A stretch of DNA of 5,424 bases from positions 1 through 5,424 of the forward strand of contig CADBQF010000025.1 of assembly GCA_902796705.1 (NCBI GenBank). Reading direction: 5' to 3'. The notes under the pieces are model-generated. The model had not been told where the DNA came from. It ran no database searches and saw only the letters and a program-made list of their open reading frames with translations. Positions within the stretch are counted from its first letter, which is position 1; each line of letters begins with the position of its first letter. A program made the translations under genes and the position numbers. The stretch is from Ruminococcus flavefaciens (lineage in GTDB: Bacteria > Bacillota > Clostridia > Oscillospirales > Ruminococcaceae). Positions 1 to 4,736 of this stretch are shown one piece after another.

Positions 1-23
1 TAGCCAACTACTTTCTGTGCCAT
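1..23 (-). CDS. rplK: Ribosomal protein L11, N-terminal fragment (cut by window edge)
   Basis: Only the first seven complete codons are visible, reading MAQKVVG, with two bases of an eighth codon (TA., probably Tyr). This matches the well-known start of bacterial L11 (MA-K-VVGY-K). An ideal ribosome binding site (GGAGGTG, 31-37) sits 7 nt upstream of the ATG. L11 is a 50S protein at the GTPase-associated centre; it binds 23S rRNA and takes part in factor-dependent GTP hydrolysis and the RelA response. Its place directly after nusG is the usual bacterial order (secE-nusG-rplK-rplA), which supports the call more than the seven residues alone. The rest lies left of the window. Confidence 0.88.
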
Positions 24-30
24 GAATTCG

Positions 31-37
31 CACCTCC
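31..37 (-). promoter_or_regulatory. Ribosome binding site of rplK
   Basis: On the minus strand GGAGGTG lies 7 nt before the ATG at 23-21. It fixes the start of a gene of which only seven codons are visible. Confidence 0.85.
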
Positions 38-43
38 ATAAAT

Positions 44-83
44 GTGGTAAATGGCGAGGCAAGAATTATTTTACCTCTCCCAC
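44..83 (-). promoter_or_regulatory. Candidate L1-binding leader of the rplK operon
   Basis: Read on the minus strand, GTGG (83-80) can pair with CCAC (47-44), and GAGG (77-74) with CCTC (59-56). Between these two stems is a strongly asymmetric internal loop: two bases (GA) on the 5' side and about eight (GCCATTTA) on the 3' side. The apical loop is about 14 nt and AT-rich. A short stem, asymmetric loop and second stem beginning GUGGGAG recall the known L1 protein target in 23S rRNA and in L11-L1 operon mRNAs, where L1 represses its own operon. The structure is seen directly; its role as an L1 site is inferred from position and shape. Its lower edge is 7 nt before the rplK Shine-Dalgarno, well placed for translational control. 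Confidence 0.55.
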
Positions 84-84
84 T

Positions 85-102
85 GAAGTCTCTGCGGACT
101 TC
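85..102 (-). other. Short hairpin just after nusG
   Basis: GAAGTC (85-90) and GACTTC (97-102) form a perfect 6-bp stem with a 6-nt loop, 13 nt after the nusG stop codon. No T-run follows on the minus strand, so it is not a classical intrinsic terminator. It directly precedes the candidate L1 leader stem and may be part of the same folded leader, or a processing or pausing site. Confidence 0.45.
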
Positions 103-115
103 TTTTGACCTTGCT

Positions 116-643
116 TTAGTCCTCTACAGTGACTACCTGACTGATAGGCAGAGTAGTAGGAGTTTCACGACCGAACATTGAAACGAGAAGGTCTACAGAA
201 CGGTCGTCGATGTTGATGTTCTGAACTATACCGATAAATCCGTCCATAGCAGTACCGGAGATACGCACTCTGTCGCCGGGCTTGAAGTTTACCTCGACAG
301 AAGAAACGTCGATGCCGAAGAGCTTCTTTACTTCCTCCTCAGAGAGAGGGGTAGGTTCTGAAGCAGGGCCGACGAAACCTGTGCAGCCTCTTGTATTTCT
401 TACGACGTACCATGAATCATCAGTAACGATCATTTTGATAAGAACGTAGCCGGGGTAGGTCTTGCGTTCTATATCCTTGGTTTTTCCGTCGGTGATCTCA
501 GTCACCGTTTCGGTAGGAACTCTAACTTCCTGGATAAGATCATGAAGCTTACGGTTTTCGACTACCTTTTCGATATTCTGAGCAACTTTGTTCTCATAGC
601 CGGAATAAGTGTGTACGACATACCATCTTGCTGCTTCTGACAT
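116..643 (-). CDS. nusG: Transcription termination/antitermination factor NusG
   Basis: NusG binds the RNA polymerase clamp and adjusts elongation, pausing and Rho action; it can also tie polymerase to the leading ribosome through S10. The 175-residue product is of normal length (E. coli NusG is 181). The NGN domain covers roughly residues 5-110, opening with WYVVHTYSGYENKV and containing the YPGYVLIKM core strand. The C-terminal KOW domain is about residues 120-175, with FKPGDRVRI, a Gly-rich turn (DGFIGIV) and the usual PTTLPISQV end. The ATG at 643-641 follows AAGGAGG (650-656) at normal spacing, so this start is secure. The gene begins 28 nt after the secE stop and is followed by rplK after 92 nt, the standard cluster. 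No frameshift or missing motif is seen. Confidence 0.98.
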   Translation of the reverse strand: MSEAARWYVVHTYSGYENKVAQNIEKVVENRKLHDLIQEVRVPTETVTEITDGKTKDIERKTYPGYVLIKMIVTDDSWYVVRNTRGCTGFVGPASEPTPLSEEEVKKLFGIDVSSVEVNFKPGDRVRISGTAMDGFIGIVQNINIDDRSVDLLVSMFGRETPTTLPISQVVTVED

Positions 644-671
644 AATAATCCTCCTTAGATTTCCTTCAGGC

Positions 672-989
672 TCACTTGTAGATGAATCTCAAGACAGCAA
701 GGAAGCCAGTGTCGAGCAATCCGACGAGTGCGGCTGACAGAGCGACAACTCCCACAACGACAGAAGTGTTGGTGAGGACGGTCTGCTTTGAAGGCCAAAC
801 GACTTTCTTGAATTCAGTTTTGAGATCGTGGAACCATTTTCCGACTTTGCCACGCTCTTTTTTCTCGGATCCTTTTTTATCGGAACCTTTTTTATCAGAA
901 GACTTCTTCTCGGAAGATTTCTTTTCTGATTTTTTATCGGCGGCTTTAGTGTCGGACTTCTTCTTTTCTGAAGTTGTATCCTTAGCCAT
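672..989 (-). CDS. secE: Preprotein translocase subunit SecE with long Lys/Ser-rich N-terminal extension
   Basis: SecE is the small clamp subunit of the SecYEG channel in the cytoplasmic membrane. From the ATG at 989 the product has 105 residues. Residues 1-48 are a highly charged, low-complexity tail. Residues 53-70 carry the family hallmark, FHDLKTEFKKVVWPSK, an amphipathic helix lying on the membrane. Residues about 74-101 form the single transmembrane helix. Gram-positive SecE is often only about 60 residues, so the conserved core here is complete and the extra length is all N-terminal. The start was chosen because AAGGAG (997-1002) lies 7 nt upstream. An in-frame ATG at 1010 would add seven residues (MIGRSIS) but would overlap the rpmG stop and lacks a comparable site. 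rpmG ends 17 nt upstream, and the secE ribosome site lies in that gap. Confidence 0.95.
   Translation of the reverse strand: MAKDTTSEKKKSDTKAADKKSEKKSSEKKSSDKKGSDKKGSEKKERGKVGKWFHDLKTEFKKVVWPSKQTVLTNTSVVVGVVALSAALVGLLDTGFLAVLRFIYK
855..929 (-). repeat. Five tandem 15-bp units encoding a Lys/Ser pentapeptide in SecE
   Basis: Residues 21-45 of SecE read as five consecutive pentapeptides: SEKKS, SEKKS, SDKKG, SDKKG, SEKKE. At DNA level these are 15-bp degenerate units. Two neighbouring units share a run of CTTTTTTATCGGA-type sequence on the plus strand, which suggests expansion by slippage. The tail would be strongly positive and disordered, next to acidic lipid or the ribosome; that role is inference. 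Confidence 0.8.
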
Positions 990-996
990 AGAAATA

Positions 997-1002
997 CTCC
1001 TT
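997..1002 (-). promoter_or_regulatory. Ribosome binding site that sets the secE start
   Basis: AAGGAG on the minus strand lies 7 nt before the ATG at 989-987, in the 17-nt gap between rpmG and secE. It favours the 105-residue SecE over a 112-residue version starting at 1010. Confidence 0.85.
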
Positions 1003-1006
1003 CCGA

Positions 1007-1156
1007 TCACTTAGTTTCCTTGTGAAGAGTATGCTTGCGGCAGAACTTGCAATGTTTCATCATTTCGATTCTGTCAGGGTCATTCTTCTTATTCTTCTTG
1101 GAAACGTAGTTTCGCTGCTTGCATTCTGTACAAGCTAAAGTAACCTTTACTCTCAT
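1007..1156 (-). CDS. rpmG: 50S ribosomal protein L33, zinc-binding (C+) type
   Basis: This 49-residue, very basic protein starts [12 protein letters not shown] and matches the L33 family in length and pattern. Two CxxC pairs (Cys9/Cys12 and Cys36/Cys39) form the zinc ribbon, so this is the C+ form rather than the cysteine-free paralogue that many Firmicutes use under zinc limitation. L33 sits near the E site of the large subunit. The ATG at 1156 follows AGGAGGTG (1162-1169) with 5-nt spacing. The frame stays open upstream to 1285, but that extension (starting [10 protein letters not shown]) has no ribosome site, is unlike L33 and crosses the promoter. Gene order rpmG-secE-nusG is standard in Firmicutes, and the gene is the first of its transcript here. 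Confidence 0.96.
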   Translation of the reverse strand: MRVKVTLACTECKQRNYVSKKNKKNDPDRIEMMKHCKFCRKHTLHKETK

Positions 1157-1161
1157 ATCGG

Positions 1162-1169
1162 CACCTCCT
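1162..1169 (-). promoter_or_regulatory. Ribosome binding site that sets the rpmG start
   Basis: AGGAGGTG on the minus strand, 5 nt before the ATG at 1156-1154, is a near-perfect match to the anti-Shine-Dalgarno. It rules out the longer upstream reading of the frame. Confidence 0.9.
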
Positions 1170-1181
1170 GAAAATTTACTT

Positions 1182-1198
1182 CCTCTGGCGGGCAGAGG
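1182..1198 (-). other. Hairpin in the rpmG 5' leader
   Basis: CCTCTG (1182-1187) pairs with CAGAGG (1193-1198), with a 5-nt loop. It lies between the promoter and the rpmG ribosome site, 12 nt before the latter on the transcript. It may be part of a leader fold affecting translation, but nothing in the sequence identifies a ligand. Confidence 0.5.
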
Positions 1199-1226
1199 TA
1201 GGTTGTTTGCCTCCCTCGGACGGGAC

Positions 1227-1250
1227 AAAAAAATGCACCCCAAACGAGGT
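1227..1250 (-). promoter_or_regulatory. Terminator-like hairpin at the very start of the rpmG transcript
   Basis: On the minus strand ACCTC (1250-1246) pairs with GGGGT (1241-1237) through a GTTT loop (one G-T wobble). Three bases (GCA) and then seven T residues (1233-1227) follow. The predicted transcription start is near 1250, so the hairpin would be at or near the 5' end. The arm CCTCG (1249-1245) could instead pair with CGAGG (1218-1214), an alternative fold. Possible roles are attenuation, 5'-end protection or none; the stem is short. Confidence 0.35.
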
Positions 1251-1256
1251 ACATTT

Positions 1257-1285
1257 ATTATAGCACATAAAAAGAGCCGTGTCAA
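1257..1285 (-). promoter_or_regulatory. Perfect consensus sigma-A promoter for rpmG-secE-nusG
   Basis: On the minus strand TTGACA (1285-1280) and TATAAT (1262-1257) are both exact consensus, separated by exactly 17 bp. TG at 1265-1264 adds the extended -10 element (TGCTATAAT). The likely start is an A near 1250, giving a leader of about 94 nt before rpmG. It lies 26 bp downstream of the GH9 terminator's T-run, so the ribosomal cluster is initiated independently of the cellulase gene. A promoter this close to ideal fits a growth-rate-type housekeeping operon. Confidence 0.93.
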
Positions 1286-1310
1286 GGGGCAAAACGCAAT
1301 TTTGAAAGAA

Positions 1311-1346
1311 AAAAATCAAAAAGATAGGACACCGAAGTGTCCTATC
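1311..1346 (-). terminator. Intrinsic terminator of the GH9 gene, with UUCG tetraloop
   Basis: GATAGGACAC (1323-1332) and GTGTCCTATC (1337-1346) form a perfect 10-bp stem. On the minus strand the loop is TTCG closed by C-G, the very stable cUUCGg tetraloop. The stem is followed by TTTTTGATTTTTTT (1322-1309). It starts 26 nt after the GH9 stop codon. Stem, loop and U-tract are all textbook for Rho-independent termination in the minus direction. Confidence 0.95.
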
Positions 1347-1371
1347 CTTAATCGTTCGAGCTATTTAATTA

Positions 1372-4300
1372 TCAGCCCTGGAGAGACTGAATGTAATCAG
1401 AAGTTACAGGAAGCTTATCCTGTGTGAATGTCTTAGCTTCGATCATCTGGATAGCCAGAGCATCAGTAGCTGTAACACCCTTCGGATTGTCTACGCAGTC
1501 AGCGTTGATGAGTCCCTGCTTGGAGATAACGTACTTCTCAGGGTTAGCCTGGTTCTGCATGATGAGAACAGCGTCTGAGATATCTACTGTGCCGTCGCAG
1601 TTAGCGTCGCCGTAGAGTGTATCGCCTGTAGGATCTGTAGGAACAGGATCGCCAACGTTGTTAGCTTCGTCGATCATGAAGTTTGTCATCCATACGAGCG
1701 GTGAGTTCCAGTTGATAGTAACCTCGTTTGTTGACCATGACTCTGCATTATCAACGTAGCACTTCTGGTTTGCGAGAGTACCTCTCTTGTATCCGAGACC
1801 GCCGATGTACGGATCCTGCATACCTGCACCAGGACCGCCGGAGAGAACTCCTGAAGGAGCCTTCGGGAATGTAGGATCGATTCCGTTGGACCAGAATCTG
1901 TGGTGCGGCCACTCAAGGAACTTGTCACCATAGCCTGATACGTAAGAGAATCCAAGACCGTTACGTCCGAAGAGGTAGTCCATAGCCTCAGCAGCACCGT
2001 TGATGTACTTAGTATTTGCGTGATCTATGTCATAAGCGTAAGCCATAACGATAGCGTTGTTTACAACGAATGAGTTTGAACCCCACTCATAACCTGTTAC
2101 CTTGATACCAGCACCGATGTTTACGCCGTCCTCGAATGTAGCACCGTGATACGGGATACCCATACCCTGCTTCTCCATCTCTGCGAGATATGTGTCAGCA
2201 GCGGCTGTGATAGACTTCTCGATAGCAGCCTTGTCAGCAGCAGATGTGTTCTTGCTGAGGTAGAGTGAGAGTGTTCCGAGGCCTGATGTACAACCCCAGT
2301 TGAATGAGCTGAATGAGCCGTTGTTCTCACCGCCGCCGAGGTTTGTTGTCATTGAGAATGCCTTATCGTTGCCGGACTTATCGTTCGGGTTCTTGTACTT
2401 GGAAAGGAAGTCATAGTATTCAGACTTACCGGTTGTTGAGTAAAGCTCACAAGCAGCCCAGTAAGCATCGTCGCCTACGTATGTATCACCGTAAGCACCG
2501 CCGCCGATAGCCTGATCGAGAGGAGCGAAGTAAGGATCTGTGTCAGAGCTTCCCTCTGCGATGTTCCACTTGGACTCCTTAGCGATGATAGCCTTCCAGC
2601 TCTTCTCTGCGTTATCGAGGCACTCCTTAGCGAATGAATCATCGATACCTTCCCAGAGACGTGAAGCCTGTGCAGCACAAGCGATCATGTTGAATGTAGC
2701 AGCATACGTCGGAGGCTTAACGATACGAACTGTACCCCAGCCCTTTTCGCCGTTGTCCATTACTGCCTTATCGTAGTCCCATGAATGTGTAGCAAGACCT
2801 GTCCACTTGTGGTCGTGGAGCTTGTGGTAAACGAATCCGTCAGAATCGATCATCTTGAACATCCACTCAAGCTCGAATCTTGCTTCGTCAAGGATATCAG
2901 GATTGCTGTCGCCGTTCTCAGGGATAGCAATTGTGCCGTCTGTCCACTTAGCGTCTGTCTTGTTCTTCTTTGTAAGCTCGTAAGCGTTCTGGAGAGTCCA
3001 TACAGAGATACCGCCGTTAACAACGTACTTACCGTGGTCACCGGCATCGTACCAGCCGCCTGTACCGTCGATCTGCTTGGACTTTTCACCGTCTGAGAAG
3101 TCACCAGCGTAGGACTTTACCCACTTGGTCTGTACATAAGCCATATCCGGGTTGTGACCGTACTTAGAGTGTGAAAGTGTGGAAGCATCGCCGGATGTGA
3201 TGTACTTTGCCTCTATCGGAACACCTGAACGGTTCTGATAGAAGTAGTTCATAGAATCCTTGAGGAGCTGGTTGTCATAGATGTTCTCATCTATTCTGAA
3301 GACATGGCTCTCGTTCATTACGTATTCTTTTTTAGTCTGCGGATTGGTCCACATAACCTTGTCTCCGCTCATCTTTGTATCGTTAGCACCCTTGTTGAGG
3401 AGAACCTGTGTGCCTGAAACGCCTACAGTATCCTTTACAAAGATAGTGTACTCACCGGGAGTCTCGAAATCTGTGAAGTCGATGATATGAACGTTAGCAC
3501 CGGAATCCTTGAGTCTCTGAACTGTCTCATCGCCGACCTTAACGCCCTCAGTTTTACCTGTACCTGAATCAGGATCAGCACCGAATACCTTTGTTGTGCC
3601 TGTGTGTACAACCTTGCCGGACTTGTCACGGATCTCGTAATCGAGCGGTGAAGAAGCATCAGTTACATAAGAAGCCTTCTTTTCGAGCTTCGGGAAGTAA
3701 CCTACCTGGTTGAGACGAACGTTGCTCTCAGGTCTTACAACACCCATTTCGTTTGTGATGTCGTAGTCGTTTGCATCAGAAGTGAGATCTTCGAGTGAAA
3801 GGTTATCGAACTTGAGGACTGTCTTGTTCGGGAAACAGTCAACAGGCTGGTGCTCGCCCTTGCCGCCGTAGTGGAATGCCCACTCAGCAACTTCAACAGT
3901 CTCGTTTGCAGTAAATTCTACATCGAATTCATTCTTGCCGGCATCGATCTTTACGCAGTCCCATGTGGAACCGAAGTCGCTCTGACCTGTACAGTTGTTG
4001 TGCCAAACCTCGACCTTACCGCTGTAGTTACCGATCTTTGTGTACATCTGGCCGGCTGTAGAAGCGTCAACTTCCCAGTGAACGTGATACTTATGACCGG
4101 ACTCGATCTTCAGTCCTCTGTGACGGAGCTGAAGGTCCCATCTTGACTCAGGACCGTCGTTGTTGACGATAGTTACGTTGTAAGTACCGTCAGCGATCTC
4201 GAAAGTCTGCTTAGCGGGGTTTGTTTCGCAGGTGTGCCACGGAAGACCTACGCCAGCATCGAAGTCAGTCTGTCCGAGCTGCTGTCCAGCAAAAGCACTC

Positions 4301-4389
4301 ATAGGAGCGAGTGTAGAAGCTGCTGCTGCAACAGACATAGCTGCTGCCATAAATCCACCGGCAATTTTTTTACCAATTGTCTTGTGCAT
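1372..4389 (-). CDS. Cellulosomal GH9 cellulase precursor: signal peptide, CBM4-like, Ig-like, GH9, dockerin
   Basis: This complete 1005-residue secreted enzyme should cleave beta-1,4-glucan by inversion. A signal peptide with basic start and Ala-rich core ends at AFA-G (34/35). Residues ~38-205 resemble a CBM4/9-type module (WDLQLRHRG, GHKYHVHWEV, and closing FDNLSL). Residues ~218-320 are the CelD_N Ig-like domain (VRLNQVGYFP). The GH9 domain spans about 365-909: DAGDHGKY supplies Asp448 and Asp451 (nucleophilic-water base pair), EWPHHRFW holds the His/Arg signature, and YVDN...NEVTINWNS matches the C-terminal signature with Glu889 as likely acid. A short Pro/Asp/Thr linker leads to the dockerin (925-1005). 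CBM4-Ig-GH9 order recalls CbhA/CelK-type enzymes, so a cellobiohydrolase or processive endoglucanase is likely, but mode cannot be read from sequence. ATG 4389 follows GGGAGGG at 7 nt. It has its own terminator. Confidence 0.96.
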   Translation of the reverse strand: MHKTIGKKIAGGFMAAAMSVAAAASTLAPMSAFAGQQLGQTDFDAGVGLPWHTCETNPAKQTFEIADGTYNVTIVNNDGPESRWDLQLRHRGLKIESGHKYHVHWEVDASTAGQMYTKIGNYSGKVEVWHNNCTGQSDFGSTWDCVKIDAGKNEFDVEFTANETVEVAEWAFHYGGKGEHQPVDCFPNKTVLKFDNLSLEDLTSDANDYDITNEMGVVRPESNVRLNQVGYFPKLEKKASYVTDASSPLDYEIRDKSGKVVHTGTTKVFGADPDSGTGKTEGVKVGDETVQRLKDSGANVHIIDFTDFETPGEYTIFVKDTVGVSGTQVLLNKGANDTKMSGDKVMWTNPQTKKEYVMNESHVFRIDENIYDNQLLKDSMNYFYQNRSGVPIEAKYITSGDASTLSHSKYGHNPDMAYVQTKWVKSYAGDFSDGEKSKQIDGTGGWYDAGDHGKYVVNGGISVWTLQNAYELTKKNKTDAKWTDGTIAIPENGDSNPDILDEARFELEWMFKMIDSDGFVYHKLHDHKWTGLATHSWDYDKAVMDNGEKGWGTVRIVKPPTYAATFNMIACAAQASRLWEGIDDSFAKECLDNAEKSWKAIIAKESKWNIAEGSSDTDPYFAPLDQAIGGGAYGDTYVGDDAYWAACELYSTTGKSEYYDFLSKYKNPNDKSGNDKAFSMTTNLGGGENNGSFSSFNWGCTSGLGTLSLYLSKNTSAADKAAIEKSITAAADTYLAEMEKQGMGIPYHGATFEDGVNIGAGIKVTGYEWGSNSFVVNNAIVMAYAYDIDHANTKYINGAAEAMDYLFGRNGLGFSYVSGYGDKFLEWPHHRFWSNGIDPTFPKAPSGVLSGGPGAGMQDPYIGGLGYKRGTLANQKCYVDNAESWSTNEVTINWNSPLVWMTNFMIDEANNVGDPVPTDPTGDTLYGDANCDGTVDISDAVLIMQNQANPEKYVISKQGLINADCVDNPKGVTATDALAIQMIEAKTFTQDKLPVTSDYIQSLQG
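1375..1617 (-). repeat. Dockerin-coding segment of the GH9 gene, paralogous to 4740-4982
   Basis: The 81-residue C-terminal segment (925-1005) is a type I-like dockerin. Its first calcium loop is canonical: Asp928, Asn930, Asp932, Thr934, Asp936, Asp939. The second (NADCVDNPKGVTATD, 962-976) does not fit the 12-residue spacing and carries extra residues. A further 24-odd residues follow to the C terminus. By hand alignment it matches the dockerin of the neighbouring gene at 66 of 81 positions with no gaps. Confidence 0.9.
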
Positions 4390-4396
4390 TTTTTTA

Positions 4397-4403
4397 CCCT
4401 CCC
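4397..4403 (-). promoter_or_regulatory. Ribosome binding site of the GH9 gene
   Basis: GGGAGGG on the minus strand, 7 nt before the ATG at 4389-4387. It confirms the start that gives a proper signal peptide. Confidence 0.85.
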
Positions 4404-4408
4404 TGTAA

Positions 4409-4430
4409 AAATTAAAAAGTGATTTAATTT
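4409..4430 (-). other. AT-only hairpin in the GH9 5' leader
   Basis: AAATTAAA (4409-4416) and TTTAATTT (4423-4430) form a perfect 8-bp inverted repeat with a 6-nt loop. It ends 6 nt before the ribosome binding site on the transcript. All pairs are A-T, so the fold is weak; it may only reflect AT-rich leader sequence, or could tune ribosome access. Confidence 0.4.
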
Positions 4431-4431
4431 A

Positions 4432-4462
4432 TAACGCAATGCCAGTGCATACATTGCGGTTA
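4432..4462 (-). promoter_or_regulatory. Strong stem-loop in the GH9 5' leader
   Basis: TAACGCAATG (4432-4441) is complementary to CATTGCG-GTTA (4452-4462), giving 10 bp with a single bulged G and a 10-nt loop. It sits between the candidate promoter and the ribosome site in a leader of about 137 nt. No T-run follows closely, so it is not a plain terminator. It could be an operator (dyad) or an mRNA-stabilising or regulatory hairpin; no known riboswitch core was recognised. Confidence 0.55.
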
Positions 4463-4532
4463 TACCGTTATTTATGAGGTAAGCGGGTGTCTTTTTCAAG
4501 ACTTGCACCATGCCCTTTTTCTTACCAATCTT

Positions 4533-4561
4533 ATTATATTATATCCAAAAAAAAAAGTAAA
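4533..4561 (-). promoter_or_regulatory. Candidate promoter of the GH9 gene
   Basis: On the minus strand TTTACT (4561-4556, four of six matches to TTGACA) and TATAAT (4538-4533, exact) are 17 bp apart. A run of ten T (4556-4547) occupies much of the spacer and may bend the DNA. A second TATAAT overlaps at 4543-4538, but its -35 position has no good match. The predicted start near 4526 gives a leader of about 137 nt. The weak -35 suggests an activated or moderate promoter. Confidence 0.65.
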
Positions 4562-4636
4562 TAGCTTTTCAGAAATTCGTTTATTTTCCTAATTACAGCT
4601 TATCTGATTTGTACATTTCACACAAACAGAGCTTAA

Positions 4637-4665
4637 CACAAAAGGGAGACGAGTCTCCCTTTGTG
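4637..4665 (-). terminator. Terminator-like hairpin after the CBM3-dockerin gene
   Basis: AAAGGGAGA (4641-4649) pairs with TCTCCCTTT (4654-4662) with a 4-nt loop; CAC/GTG extend the stem past one bulged A. On the minus strand the GC-rich part is followed by TTTTGTGTT, a modest U-rich tail. It lies about 75 nt after the stop at 4737. The symmetric A/T ends mean it could act in either direction. With no plus-strand gene nearby, termination of the upstream minus-strand gene is the likely job. Confidence 0.65.
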
Positions 4666-4736
4666 AACTGTTTATTAATAAGTTTTTGTTTTACCAATAG
4701 CAAGTGATTTTTTGTCCTGAAAAAGCATTAAATCAA

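Larger units (their letters stand above)
4390..4736. other. Intergenic region between the two cellulosomal genes
   Basis: This 347-bp AT-rich stretch holds, in transcription order, about 75 nt of 3' UTR with the palindrome TTATTAATAA, the terminator-like hairpin (4637-4665), an AT-rich segment, the candidate GH9 promoter (4533-4561), two leader inverted repeats (4432-4462 and 4409-4430) and the ribosome binding site. I see no convincing small gene, tRNA or clear catabolite-repression (cre) site. Confidence 0.7.

Noticed and set aside
990..1006. tRNA gene between rpmG and secE, as found in some bacteria
   Set aside because: The gap is only 17 nt, filled by the secE ribosome binding site.
682..1014. 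Plus-strand open frame of 110 codons opposite secE
   Set aside because: It is the antisense of secE; its Ser/Phe-rich repeats are the complement of the Lys/Ser tail codons, and no ribosome site precedes it.
1157..1285. Longer N-terminal extension of rpmG (start at 1285)
   Set aside because: It crosses a perfect promoter, lacks a ribosome site and adds sequence unlike L33, while the ATG at 1156 has an ideal site.
4299..4511. Minus-strand 70-codon frame overlapping the GH9 start, considered as a leader peptide
   Set aside because: The ATG at 4511 has only a weak AAGGG nearby, the frame runs into the GH9 signal-peptide codons in another phase, and the product resembles nothing recognisable.
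4371..4698. Repeated TTACCAAT octamer near 4371, 4522 and 4691 as a possible operator set
   Set aside because: One copy lies inside the GH9 signal-peptide coding region, spacing is irregular, and an AT-rich octamer can recur by chance here.
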